A stretch of 64,000 nt of DNA from Trichinella spiralis (taxonomy: Eukaryota > Nematoda > Enoplea > Trichinellida > Trichinellidae), in NCBI GenBank assembly GCA_000181795.3, contig CM012953.1, positions 9,722,893 through 9,786,892 on the forward strand. Reading direction: 5' to 3'. This document shows, piece by piece, positions 46,039 through 58,918 of this stretch. A program made the position numbers and the translations under genes. The notes under the pieces were generated by a model. That model was not told the origin of the DNA, did not search any database, and worked only from the letters and a program-made list of their open reading frames with translations. Numbering within the stretch: position 1 is the first letter of the stretch; every line of letters begins with the position of its first letter.

Positions 46039-47552
46039 ATTTCTCAATTTAACAGTGCTTTTTTGGAGAAAATAATTCTATAAACATTATAATAAATAAA
46101 ACTTGCAATAAATATCTTTAATGCAAAATGCATTCTTATTAAACATCAGAAGAGTTGAAAATATGAAGAAAAAATTATTTAAAACTCTTAGTTTGAAATG
46201 TTCCAGAAAAATATGATGCAAAGAGAGGAATTTAAAAATTTACTAAATACTAAATTTGATAGCAGAACAAATGCTCTGCTGATTTTCACCTTAAAAAGAG
46301 ACTTCACCAATATGCATTACAGCGCAATGAGCTTGGGTTTTGCTTATCATTGAACAGTTGCAATGTAGCAAACATGTTTTATAAAAAAGATTTTATATAA
46401 TATAAGAACCAGTGCTGGATTAACTTTACTAAATTCATTTACCATTTTACTAAATATTTATCAAACTAGTCATAAGTCAATGCATACTGTATATAAAAGA
46501 ATGCAGGAATAATTGATAAAGTGGATACAGTTCTTATTAAGTTATTTCTGGTAAATAGCAATGAAGTAAAATAAACGTAATATTTTAACGTATATTATGT
46601 AAGTAATTTAATAATGTCAACGAAAGTATTCATTAAAGACAGTTTAAAAATAACAATAGAGCAGAATATATGCAAAATGTTTATTGCATTTGTCGCATCA
46701 CTGAATTAACTTCTTGTTTTCAATCCTGTATTTTACAGTCCAATGACTGTAATGGATCAACTTAGAAATATCTGTTGTTCAAAACAGCCGTATTTGAAAA
46801 CTAGCTAATGAGCACATATGCTTGATCAGCTTGCGGCACATGAAATCAAAAATGTATTAGAGACGATAAAATTTATCGTGCAGTCAGATCTTACTGTGCA
46901 ATGAATTTATGTTAGTTTTATTTTACATTAACAGCGTATTAGTTTATAAAATTTATCAAATGATAAAAAAATGTCTTGTTAAATTTCCATTGCTTTGCTA
47001 TGATCAATAAAAATTTCCACCGATTCTATTTTCTTATTGAATTAAAAACATTAAACAACATTATGATTTAACCTGGGGATAACGTTGAAAATAATGAAAG
47101 TTACGCGATGACAAATGAAAATGATGTTTGCACGCAACGCTTTAATTTCTTATTGACAATATGTCAAAATTTTCTGCATGCATTGACTAAAAAAGTGATC
47201 AGTTAATTGCAATATTTTATACTGTCGTCTCATATGTTGGCATGGAAAAGATAAGCTTTCATTATTAAGCTAATTAAAGTCACTGAATGTTAGACAGTTA
47301 CTGGAATCTTTCTTTGCATAACATATGAAATAAGTATAATATTGATAAAGGAAGTTCACAAAGAACTTTTTTTAACATGATTACTAGTATACAATTTTGA
47401 ATTTTTCAAAATTTTTTATTCAAATGTACATAATGAAATAAGAAATAAAAATTTATAACAAGTTCAGGTAATGAGAGGTAAAATACATCTATTAGTTACA
47501 TCAACTTTGCAAACATGCTGCAGCGAAAATGAAAAAAGTCATAAATTCAACA
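46039..47552. other. Intergenic, no gene recognised
   Basis: 1.5 kb of AT-rich sequence. It includes the promoter side of the DMAC2-like gene and the 3' UTR of the PDI gene. Confidence 0.6.
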
Positions 47553-50116
47553 TTATAGCTCAACATGGGGCATTTCAGGAAGTTCACTATCTTGCACTCC
47601 ATTCACTACATCATCCATCTCGGCGTAACCACTCGAACTATTGAGACCTCGAGAATCAAGAAACAATCTCAAATCTTCTAACGTCTTGTTTCCTGAATAA
47701 ATAGATGCCTAAAGCAAAATGTTCCAATAATTAAAATTAGTTTATCGTGTCAACAAATATTTTTTTTATTTCAATATCAAATAGCTCACAGCTTTTTTAA
47801 CTGGCTCGAACATGACTACAGTAGGGGTTATGTCGAAAACACCAAATTCCACTTCGTTGGCTTCGCAGTCTAAACTGGCTAGAACAAGATCCGTTGCATT
47901 TTTGAACAATTCTCCCAATTTGTGCCAATGCTTCATCATCGTTTTGGACTCATCATTCGAAGGCTTGTCTGAAAATTTGCAAAACTTTTCCATATATTCA
48001 AAAAACTTCAAACCGAATCGCTTACGCAAGCAAATTGCCAAATAGGTGGTCGAATTTTTGATATAATCGTCAAAAATGGCAATTGACAATACGCGCACTG
48101 TTCTATTGTTCCAATCGTCCGGCAATTCTTGGGACGCAATGTGGGGTTTCAGTTTTCCATCTAAATAATCGCTGGCAAACTGTTTCAGCTTGTCAGTTGT
48201 GATAATCTCAAAATCAGGCTTGTATTTCACAAACGGCTCTTCAGTAAGATTGCAAATTCTATGATTGAAATATGAAAATATATTCAAGAAAATTAATTTC
48301 TGCTTCATGATTAAATTTAGAACCTGATTTCTGGTAGATTTGCTTGATCTAAACGGAAAAAGTCAAGGTAAGAATGTGCATCAGCAGTTGACCCGTCGAT
48401 AATCACGAACATCAGCTAAACAAGTAAAAAACTAATGTAGCAGATTCAGAAAAACACTAAATTTCACTTACTTTGTTTTTGAAATGAACTGCAGCTTTCT
48501 GCATGATAATTTTTAAGTCATCATAATCCTCGTCATCACCACGAATCATCAAATAAACGTGAGATTTTAAAGGGCTTTCATATATTAAGTTTGAATACTT
48601 AAATAATTCAATAATATATATTTTAAAATAAATTTTTACAGAAAAATGACTAACCTTGGCCCCGTATGTGGGAACAAGTGGAAGTGAGTTCATCACAATC
48701 CAACTGCGTATATCTTCAATAGTGCCATTGCCTTTGTACATTTCCGTATCATCTGCCTAGATATTATAGAATGCATGATAAAATAGAATTAAAAAAAGAT
48801 TTTTTATAAATTTAAAATACAATATAGAAAAACCATCCATACCACTTTGATTACGTAGATACCGTCTTTTTGTATTTTGTAAGCTTTATAAACATCTGGA
48901 TTAGAGGTGTAGGCAAATTTTACGTTATCAAAAGTGTCAGCCACTTCTTTGAAAACTGCCAATTCATTAGCATTTTCATCCTGAAACAATTCGCTTCGAT
49001 TCAATTCAATTCTGTATGCAAATTTTTATCACCTTGAAAAATGCAAAAGGAGCAATTTCATTTTCGTCGACATGAGAATTGGCTTGCAAAACGGTGAAAA
49101 TTTCAAACGCAGCCGGCGCAGCCTTGTTTTCAACCCATTCGAGCAATTTCCATGGATTTGTCTTTTCGACATCTCAAATTTGAAAAAAAATGAAAAAAAT
49201 TTCCCCCTCTTCATTCACCCACTTCTTTGCAGTGAATTTACCGTAAACCATAAATTCATGCCTCTTTTTGTAAAATTTCAACGTTGGAATAATTCGCTTA
49301 ATGTGCTTGCCGGTCAGTTCTTCCTCTTCGGTGATATTCGCTTCTGCAACCCTGATTGGACTGGATCTTTCTTTCAAAATTCGTGCCAACTTTACAAATG
49401 CTTCATGAATCGGTTCACATTGACCACACCTGTCCATTGCTGTAAAATTTTGAAATGAAAATCATCGTTAGGAATCAATTAAAAAAATTAATTATATCGT
49501 ATATTCAAGAAAATAATAGCAATAATTTTGAAAGTGGAAGTAATAATTTCTAAAATCCATTTTCTATAATTGCATAATTTTTGCTAATATTGACATTAAA
49601 ATTTGCAAATTTTTTTAAACCAAGACACAGTGTTTCATTTCAACGAATGGATAAATAGATGAAAGATATTTATTTGCTCAATAGCTTGGATTGTCTGAAT
49701 TGTCTGAATCACGATTGAGATACTGTTGAAATCATTTCTTTAAAATTTTATTTCTTTAATAAATATTTTTACAAGAAAAGCAGTACATTATGCATAATCG
49801 TCATAAATAAATGAAAATATATATAACCGCAATGTATTTAATATGGAAGAAAAAAATTTCTTTCTCAATTATTAATAACGTTTATCTCGATGAAATATTT
49901 TACTTTAAACATTCAATAGACAAAACAGACATAAAGGAAAAGCTTACTGAATGCTGTAAGCACAAAATCATACGTGTTAATGATTTTGTCAAAGTTGGCA
50001 TCAGTGGCGACCAAAATATTATCCCGTTCTGTGATTTCAGATTTGTCAACACTAGCCGATGATGCTTTGTACAGTTGAGCAAAGGTGAAAATGATGATAA
50101 AAGATGAGAATTTCAT
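47553..50116 (-). CDS. Protein disulfide isomerase family member with atypical active sites
   Basis: Nine exons: 50116-49948, 49439-49219, 49161-49033, 48980-48843, 48756-48655, 48597-48472, 48415-48324, 48258-47790, 47708-47553; 533 aa. Layout is a-b-b'-a' as in P4HB. A hydrophobic signal peptide opens the protein (KFSSFIIIFTFAQLYKASSA) and HVEL, a KDEL-type ER retrieval signal, ends it. Domain a reads FTMDRCGQC at residues 56-64 where canonical PDIs have APWCGHC. Domain b' ends in the well-conserved GKLKPHIASQELPDDW. In domain a' the expected VEFYAPWCGHCK is TYLAICLRKRFGLK, with no CxxC. Intron 2 (49218-49162) could use a second acceptor, so that junction is less sure. A chaperone or weak reductase role is more likely than a full oxidase/isomerase one. 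Confidence 0.88.
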
Positions 50117-51644
50117 AGCAGTAAGCAAAAATTTATTAAAATATTTTTATTACTGGTGTATAAATTATGTTCTTATTTGTTGCTTTTAATGAGAATTTGG
50201 AAAAATTGTAGAAAACAGTCGAATCCGTCACGGTGCAGAAGAGATAACAAATCACCGACCAACGTGATCTATAATGCACAGGTCGATTTGATGATGAACA
50301 ATAAATTTCTTTTTCAACATATGTGGCTTTGTCTGATTGGTTGAAAATTACGGTGTATACTGGCCAGTGGTGAATTATTAGTATTATTATGGTTGTTTGA
50401 TCATTTTATTGGCTTTTGTTAAAGTGGCAAACATGACAAAATAAAAAAACAAATTTCACATATTCTTTTACAAGAAAAGAAATATATTCTATAATTTTCT
50501 GCACAGTTCACAAATATAAATAAATATACTCATGAAATTTGATTAACAAATTAAACGTAATATTATTGAAATGATTTGAAAAAGAAAAACCAACTTTGCA
50601 TTTATTTAAAATGGTCTTTTATTTTAATTCACTGAATATGAATTTCTAAAATATACGTTCAACAATATGATTGTTGAATGTGAAATAGAATTTTACAAAT
50701 GGGATCGAATTTTCACAAATTTTCAATCTTCACGTCAGTTTAGATTGATGAAAACAAAAGAATCTTGATTTAAGCATGGCTTGTATGCACACCAGACACC
50801 GCGAATGGAACAAAACAGCTGTGCAAAGTATGTGAAAAGGTACAACAAACAAATGGATGAATTTGAAACAAACATGCTCAAGTGAATCTCTCAACTAACA
50901 AGCACAGACTGGATTCATTCGGTCGATTGATTATACGGTGGATAAATTGTATTATATACTTATACAAAATAAAATAATTAAAATAACCTGAAATAATATT
51001 TTTGTTCCCACTTCAATATGCTGTAAAACACTTTGTGTGTGGTATGTGAAAAAATACAGAAAATAATTTTTAAATTGTTATCAGCTACAAGCATATAAAC
51101 AAATGGCTTATTTTATTATTTATAAATTCAAGTGCTGGACATTGATTTTCTATCATTTACAAGCATATTCATATATTCAGCAATATGACTTAAATTGCAG
51201 TCTAATACGTTGAAATATCAACTGCACTAACTTTATAATAACTACAATTATTACAATGTTATTTATTCACTAGATTTATCACGCACTACGATCTTCACAA
51301 AAGATAAATAATGAAAAACAAGTTAATAAATTTTTAAAATATTAAGAAGAGAAACAGGCAAAACAATGATAGATAAATTCACATTTAATAACAGTTCTTT
51401 CTAAACTCAACAGTGAAATAATATTCATGAGACAAACTATAACAATTTTTGCAATTACTTTCATAACGTAATAAATAAGCAACAACATTAAATACAAAAT
51501 ATAACAAAACAAAAAAGCATTTGCAAAATATGCTACACTATTTAACTAATATTGAACTAAAAACAATTGATAAAATGATGATGATGATGTAAAAAATTGA
51601 TCAGAGATTTTTTTAAATTTGATTTCCAATTCTCATAAATAACT
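50117..51644. other. Intergenic between PDI and AKAP7-like gene
   Basis: Apart from the ERSE-like site, AT-rich sequence with no gene signal. Confidence 0.6.
50322..50340 (-). promoter_or_regulatory. Candidate ER stress response element upstream of PDI
   Basis: Read on the minus strand, the strand of the PDI gene, the sequence is CCAAT, nine bases, CCACA. The known ERSE consensus is CCAAT-N9-CCACG, bound by NF-Y and ATF6/XBP1. Spacing is exact and nine of ten fixed bases match. It lies about 205-225 bp before the PDI start codon. Chance matches of this quality occur, so this is a candidate. Confidence 0.4.
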
Positions 51645-52928
51645 TTAACAAGAGGAAAGCAAGCCATCAAACTCTGAAGCATCATTAAAAACTGAAATCT
51701 CAGAGACGCAATCATAATATGAATCTTTATTTTCACTTTTCATTTTCAGCAGTTGGAGATCTAAATTTAAATATCTGTAATTTTGAAATTATAAAAACAA
51801 AACATGATAAAAAAAATATAAAAATAATAAAATCACAATAAATAACAAAAAATTTATTTTTTTCAAATTTTTTTTGTGCAGTGAACAATTTTAAAGTTTA
51901 CAAAATTCTAATTTTAAAATTAAAATTTTTACTACTCAAATATAAAATTAATAAAAACAGCCGCTTACCACTAACGACTTCTTCACCAAAATGCATATCG
52001 ACAAATTCTTCGTATGATGCAGGGTCGAACTTGAATTTTTTTTGCAATTTTCCAGCTTTGGCAATTGTTAAATGAGGTGTAAAATGTTCAGATTTGTCTG
52101 TGGACAAGATTCCATGTTCTTTAAAACTATTAACCACAATTTCTAAAATTAAAACAATTCACCATTATAAAATACATTCGATATTATATTATAATAAAAA
52201 AATAAACTTATTGAAAAAATTAAAGCTGCTTAATTAAAAGATTTTTTATCTTTCTGCCACAATTTCAAAAAATGCTCTAGAAACGTTTTCATTTTTGAGG
52301 AAATGTTTTTTATATAACATAAGTTTGATACCTTAAAGAACATTTTTTAACCTTATCATAAAGTCTTAACAGCTAAACTTACAACTGAAACACTTCTTCA
52401 GCAACAACTTATGGTAAAATATTAAAGTTTACACTGTATAGCAACATAAAATAAATGATAAATGTATTACTGCGTATTTCTTGAAGCTTCATAAATGCGT
52501 CGTTCTCTTTGCATTTAGCGTATACAACCCGACGTTGAAAGCTGCCAACTCCTTCAAAATCTAATGTAAGCGATTTTATGTCACTTTCACGTATCAGCTT
52601 TGCCGCAGCCTGAAGTGCACTTTTCGCTCTAAAACTAATTATTATAAAAAATATAAGAATAAAAATGCAATAAATTTTTACTCATGCAAACAATGAACTT
52701 CATCCAGATGCATCACAAAAAGCGTCAAGTGGGCTTTGGATAACTTTACCAAACAATCTTTTGCTTTTATATCGTTATCAACTAACACTTCTTGGACAAT
52801 TTTCAGTCGATTTAAAATCTATATAAGCATGAAAACTGTTAAAAATTCTATTATTATTATTTTGCTCTTACTTCAGTATTTTTTATCTGAAAAGCTGCAA
52901 AGTAGTTTGGAACGCCTTTCGCAAACAT
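51645..52928 (-). CDS. AKAP7-like 2H phosphoesterase
   Basis: Five exons: 52928-52872, 52818-52682, 52628-52471, 52142-51969, 51760-51645; 213 aa. The two HxT/S motifs of the 2H superfamily are present: KAHLTLFVMHLDE near residue 45 and HFTPHLTIAK near residue 140. Between them lies LDFEGVGSFQRRVVYAKC. The C-terminal part FDPASYEEFVDMHFGEEV and LQLLKMKSENKDSYYDC closely follows the AKAP7 (AKAP18) central domain. Mammalian AKAP7 binds AMP/CMP there and has 2',5'-phosphodiesterase activity. The protein starts at MFAKGVPNYF, so the nuclear-targeting N-terminus and the PKA-anchoring C-terminal helix are absent. It is essentially a bare catalytic domain. The last junction uses the second of two nearby AGs (aaatttag), because the first gives a stop. 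Confidence 0.85.
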
Positions 52929-54236
52929 TAGTAACGGCAGAAATCACTCTAAATTAAAAAGCAATCATTTTAAATTATAAGACATCAAAATTTAATTATG
53001 TTATACATAAACTGATATTCTGCTTGGTAATTATGATTTAAAAACTACCGTAATCGTACAAATAAACTTCTATTATCAATATCTTTTTGTATGTAAACAA
53101 TCGTTCAACCATGAAATATACAAAAATCGCGTATTTTCATGGAAACAACTATTTCTACTTCATTAAGGACACAAAATTTAAATGCTATAAGTTGCCATAA
53201 ATATATTAAGTATATGTGGCTTCTATTTCAGGTGAACACAACTTCTTAACAGTTGCTCAACAAAATTACACCGTCCACTTATACGGATATATTACAGATA
53301 CGTAATATAAAACTCTCATAAAACTGTGCATATGTTACTTTGATGTCCTACGTTTTGAGTTCACAAAAAATTACAAATTTTAATAATATCCATATTTAAA
53401 ATAAAATGTGCTCTGAATAACACTTGTAAGAATTAATAAAAAATGTACAAGACTGTAAGAATAAAAGGAAACATTTGAGATCTTACTTTTATTTAAAAAT
53501 TGTTCTGGTATAAAAATTTCCTACTCGCACCATTTTTGATAGATCAATCTATCCTACTCTCATTTTACTTTGAATATTTTTTACTAAAGAATTCTGTATG
53601 CTTATTACAGTATTAAATACATAATTGATGTTCAAGTGCATTTCAGTGACTGTATTTTTGTTTCATTGTTTTGCATTAAAGGTGTTACAAATCATTCATC
53701 TTAATAAATTATATTTTTATGCAACCTTATTTTTAAACATAAGAAATGAACTAAAAAACTAAAGAGAAAGTAAACTACGAAACTGCAACATAAGACATCA
53801 TTTTCTTGGTTGCATATGCTCACTTTTGTTTGTTTGAAGCTCCAGAACTGTATGCCTTTCAAATTAATAAAATTGTCAAATCAACTCATTCTGAAAACAG
53901 CAAATATTTAATGTAAATGATTTTTTGATCAGCCTTAAAGTGTCAATCTGAAAGTTTGATTGTTAGTCAAATCAACTTTATTCAGTATATGCTTAATACA
54001 TATTATTTATAACTGTAAGTTATATTTAAAATTAATAATATTATGTGCATTTTTTACACCTGCAAACATAAAGTTACTTTTGCAGAAAATATCTTAATTA
54101 AAGTATATCAGCGATTACCTAGAGGAAACAATTCTTCAAAAAGTAAAAAATAACATTTAATGCGAGATTAAAATATAGGTGATATTATAAAATGATAGTA
54201 ATGAAATAAATTCTTTTTCTTGCGGAAAAACATGCT
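52929..54236. other. Intergenic, no gene recognised
   Basis: 1.3 kb of AT-rich sequence; 5' side of the AKAP7-like gene and 3' side of the first cathepsin gene. Confidence 0.6.
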
Positions 54237-55664
54237 TTATATTCTTGCCATTCCAGCTACAACATAACTTTCAATGGCACAACAATTTTTGCCTCGGATT
54301 ATTTTGAAGAAACCTAAAAAATGATATCTTATTAAAATTTGCAAGTTCAAATTTTTTAAACGGTTAACCATTTTCTCCCCATGTAGTATTCCATGAATTT
54401 GATATAAGCCAATATTTTTTAGAATTTTCTATACCCCATCCAATAAGCTTTACTGCGTGGCCGCCGAGAAATTTTCCGAATCGATGCTCATAAACACCTA
54501 ATGACAGTGTTTCATTATTCAATTTTATAATAATTGCAAAAAGGCAATGTTCATAATGAAAATTCTGTCATAATTATGTAGCTGATGTTTTTAAAAAAGT
54601 ACCTTTTATGTAGTACATAAAGTCTTCGTAAACATTAAATGCAACAACAACAGGACCATTTTTATATAACTCCTGCATAATTTGTTCTTCATTTGAATTT
54701 ACCCAGTAGGGTTTTTCTCCTGTAAATTGTTAAATGTCATTTAAATATATCATATTATTTAATTTAGTCATTTATATTTTGAATTTACCAAAATGGCGAT
54801 CTTGACTCAAATTATAAGGATACTCATTGATGCACTGCCGTGTGCACAACGGTGTTTCAGCTTCGTCTTCAGAATTACTACCAATGGAATATGGTTTGCA
54901 TCCTTTTGTTGAACCATAAGGACCACCAGTTGGTATTCCTCTTGTAGCCCAGTAAATAAATGCTTTGTCTGGATAGCCACCGTCACATCTAATGAAGTTA
55001 AATGAAATAATTTTAATAAAGAATAATAAGAAATGCTTTTTATTGTGATTTTCTATTTTAAAATGCATGTAATATTAAAAAATGACCTATTTACTTACCC
55101 ATAGCCGCATATTTTGCAACACGAAACGAGTTCTTCTTCTGATAGCAGTGGTTGTTTAGCAGCAATGCTCTCAATACAAATTCGATCAGTCATAACAGAA
55201 GCACTTGATACTGCCTAAAAGAATTAAATAAAAAATTATTCATGTTTATGGGTTCATTTTATTAAAATTACCCAACATGATCCACAGTTGGCCTGATCGC
55301 GAACGAAGCCGATGTATTTGCACTGTGGCCATCGTTTTCTAGCATCCATTTCAAATGGAAGATCAACAGACAGATTTGCATTTTTAGAAGATGAAATAGA
55401 CGTGTGGGATAGCAATTTTCCTTTAAATCCTAGCAGTCGCTTCACTGTCTCTATTGAAGCGCCTTCAAAATAAGCATTCTTTCCAAACTAAATTAATATT
55501 CATAAATTAATGCTGAAATTTCAATAATAAGTATTAATTACCGTGTAAGGTAATCCTTCCAAATCATTTTTTTCTTGAATTTCTTTTAAAAGTTTGTTAT
55601 ATGTCTCTTCGTAGTAGGCTGCATTGGTTAGTGTGAAAATAAAAAACAGCCAAACTGTAATCAT
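54237..55664 (-). CDS. Cathepsin B-like cysteine protease, paralogue 1
   Basis: Seven exons: 55664-55542, 55487-55272, 55214-55099, 54988-54789, 54719-54603, 54497-54369, 54313-54237; 325 aa. Papain family C1A. A signal peptide ([12 protein letters not shown]) and short propeptide precede a mature domain beginning about [14 protein letters not shown]. Catalytic residues: Q106 and C112 in QANCGSCW, H271 in [11 protein letters not shown] and N291 in [11 protein letters not shown]. The cathepsin B signature GCKPYSI is present. The occluding-loop segment after it lacks the His-His pair that gives cathepsin B its carboxydipeptidase activity (the stretch is acidic, SNSEDEAE). It is probably an endopeptidase, lysosomal or secreted. 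It lies about 0.9 kb from paralogue 2, same strand, with matching intron phases. Confidence 0.93.
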
Positions 55665-56551
55665 TGTTAAAGCCACAGCACTTGAAACAGGGGGTGCATT
55701 TGCTTTTCACCAAATAGACAAATAAAAGTAACACAAATATATTTGTCTATCAGCTTTATAATTATTGATAACATTCTTAAAAAGATTGCACTTTATCACT
55801 TAAATCAACTTTACACGTTGCGAGAAAATTTACTTTTACACACTTCCTGTGTAAGACGACTGCCTTTGATTGTGGGGGCGCACGCTCAAAAAAATGTTTA
55901 ATTATTTTCATTCATTCTTCACCTTATTTAAAACGCATTTTATAATAATAATAATAAAGTTTTTCAATTTTAATAATATTCAGGTAAATTGCGTATATAA
56001 TACAAGATGATGGCTGTAAATAATGCTTTAATTGATTACTTATGTATTTAATGTAAAATTCATTTATAATAGAATTTATGAATTGATCAAAAAACTGATT
56101 TATTTGTTTAAAATTTAGCACTCACTGAATGAAAATAAATTTACTGTAAGAAATAAAATTAACAAAATTCTGAAATTTTTAAGTACATAAAATTGAATTT
56201 AGAATTAGTAATCATTATAAAACTTATGAAAATGTTTTATATTTAAAATGTAAAAACATGCCAATGATAAATTTTTATTTGTTTATATGCCACATGCGTC
56301 AGGGATTTTTTATTTTATTTTTATTTTAATATCATTTAAAGCTAATTAAAATTTTCAAGATAAGAATTTAAGTTGTAAATAGTATAATCAAAATTCATTA
56401 TCAGCATATTATTATCAACAAAAAAATGCTGAAATTTGTTACTCAGACTTTTAATCTTTAATAATTAAATGCTTTAATTAGTGCATTGTGTTTTATTTGT
56501 ATTTTTGAAACAAAAAATAACAAACAGCTGTTATTTTGTATTTAATTAGCA
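55665..56551. other. Intergenic between cathepsin paralogues
   Basis: Promoter of paralogue 1 and 3' region of paralogue 2. AT-rich, with nothing else seen. Confidence 0.6.
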
Positions 56552-58247
56552 TTAGTTCATCTGAAGCATTAGTTGCACATTACCAGCTGCGGCTCCACCT
56601 TCTATGCCACATTCATTGCATCCCCGTCTAATTTTGAAGAAACCTAAAAACATTTAATTGTTCTTTCTTTTGTATTGATTGATTCAACTTTTCTTACCTT
56701 TTTCACCAAATGTGGTGTTCCAAGAATTTGCTATCAGCCAAAAATCATTTCCAAGTTCTCTTCCCCAACCAAGTAATCGCACAGCGTGGAAACCCATAAA
56801 ACTACCAAAAGTGTGATGATAAACCCCTAGGAAATGAATCAACAAAAAGTGCAAGCAATATAGGATTTTAATTAAAGATTCATTTGTTGTTCATAGTTAA
56901 ATTGTCATATTTGTACATTAAAGACTTAATGTTGGCTAATCCTGTAAATTATTGTTTGTATAAATCTTCTTGCTTTTTAGTTCTTATAATAGATTCATTC
57001 AAAAATTCCTAGAATGAAATAATAAAAATAAAAATTTTACGTTAAATGATGAACATATTAAAACTTTCAAAGAATGTAAATTTTAATTTATGATAATTTT
57101 CTTATCCATGATGTTTGTGAATATTTAATATGTTTATTCTACAAGTCTAACTTAAATTAAAAATTTTTGAACCAAACCTTTCTTATAATAGAAGAAATCT
57201 TCATATACAGCAAATGTAACTGCAACTGGACCATATTTCAAAACATTTCTCATTATTTCATGTGGAGAGTTTGAAATTCTATATGCAGCATGTCCTAAAT
57301 ATAATTGTCTTTGCAGACTGAACAGATATACTAAGCATTATTTTGTTACCAAAATATTTGTCATCTTTTGGTGTCAACGGATATTCTGGAATGCATGTGT
57401 TTTTACATTTAGGTGTTTCAGCTTCATCACAGTTATTACAAGGAGCAATTGAATAGGGCTTGCATCCTGTTTTCCATCCATAAGCACCACCACTTGGCAA
57501 ACCTTTCTCAACCCAATATTCAAAGGCATGAGATACATATCCACCGTCACATCTAAATGTATTCAGAAAATAAGATAAGTTTAATAAATAATACGATTAA
57601 TAAATGATTACCCCAAGCCACAAGTTTTGCAACAAGAAATCAATTCTTCTTCAGATAAAAAAGGCTGTTCTGTTCCATTGGTAGCTATGCAGTGTCGATC
57701 ACTCATCACTGAAGCAGATGAGACAGCCTTATGATAGAAAATCAAACTTAGAATAAATTTATGCATTTTTTCAATATATTAAAATATGATATTTTAAAAA
57801 TGACATTCTAATAAATTTGATTCCAATGAACATAGTTTGAAAAGACATTAAAATTTTTCGACATTCAAAAAATTAGATTTTGCATCTTACCCAACATGAG
57901 CCACAATTTGACTGATCTTTAATAAAGTTTATATATTTGCAATGCGGGTATGCTTTACGAACGTCATATTCTTTAGGTAAAATAATGTTCGATGATTCAT
58001 TATCTATTTCAACATTCTTTGATATAATCATTTCTGGCTTTTCAAAACTACCCAACAATCTCTTCATATCTAAAAGAGATTTGTTTTTAAAGTATCGATT
58101 CTTTCCAAATTCCCATTTCATTCTGTCATTGGAAAATTTGTTGGATAATTCTTTCTCCAGTTCTGAGAAACGGTCTTCATAATAAGCTGCAGAAATAAAG
58201 GGGATTAGTGTTGAAAAAAATATAGCATTCACTTTTAATAAGCACAT
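56552..58247 (-). CDS. Cathepsin B-like cysteine protease, paralogue 2
   Basis: Six exons: 58247-57891, 57727-57612, 57552-57350, 57294-57178, 56826-56698, 56643-56552; 337 aa. The signal peptide is NAIFFSTLIPFISA. Catalytic residues: Q in DQSNCGSCW with C118, H278 in GFHAVRLLGWG and N298 in NSWNTTFGEKG. Two residues next to the catalytic site differ from paralogue 1 and from most family members: GGHA is GFHA and NTTWG is NTTFG. The occluding loop is again shortened and lacks HH, carrying instead CNNCDEAE with two extra Cys. The C-terminus ends QLMLQMN. One intron of paralogue 1 (its first) is missing here, and the others align in phase. This is a tandem duplicate that has diverged. Confidence 0.92.
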
Positions 58248-58918
58248 AATATACGATAAATGGAAATCACAGTGAGAGGAGAGTTATTATGCTCAATTCA
58301 AAATTTATTCATTTTTGTCATAAAATGTCTTCCTTATCATGAATCAACTTTCAACGAATTGCAAAACTGATAATCATTGTTTACAAGTGATTAGTAAGAA
58401 GAAATGTCAATGTTTATATCTTTTTAAAGTTAATTTAAATGTTTTATTACTTTACAATGGAACCTTACATCTCATTACTTTTCATCGAAACATGAAACTA
58501 AAGAAAATAAAGCATAATTATTACTTTCTAAATTAACAGAAATTTTAAAATCATTCATGTATTTACAGCATTTTTGCATTTTACAACTTTTGTTTAGTAC
58601 AAGTGTACAAGAAACAAACTATTAATATAAATTTTAAATGTTTCAGATGCACCATTAAAAAAGTATCAGAACTCTATTGAATAACTAATGTGACAATATG
58701 TTGATTTTATTTAAAATGCATAAAAGTGCAGTATTGTACTCGACGCTGCTGCACATCTTTTCCGGCTCTCTTTTGTTGAAAGGTAGCCTGTCTTACTGGC
58801 AACAAACATTCTTTCAAATACACTCAAATTCACAATTATAAAATCATACATTATCATATTTCATTAATGAGTCTCATGATCCATATCATCTCCATGTCGA
58901 GTTGTTTTACGCCCTGTA
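58248..58918. other. Intergenic, no gene recognised
   Basis: Promoter side of cathepsin paralogue 2; otherwise AT-rich. Confidence 0.55.

Noticed and set aside
51761-51776. First AG upstream (ATTACAG) as acceptor of the last AKAP7-like exon
   Set aside because: It gives an immediate in-frame stop; the next AG restores the AKAP7-like frame.
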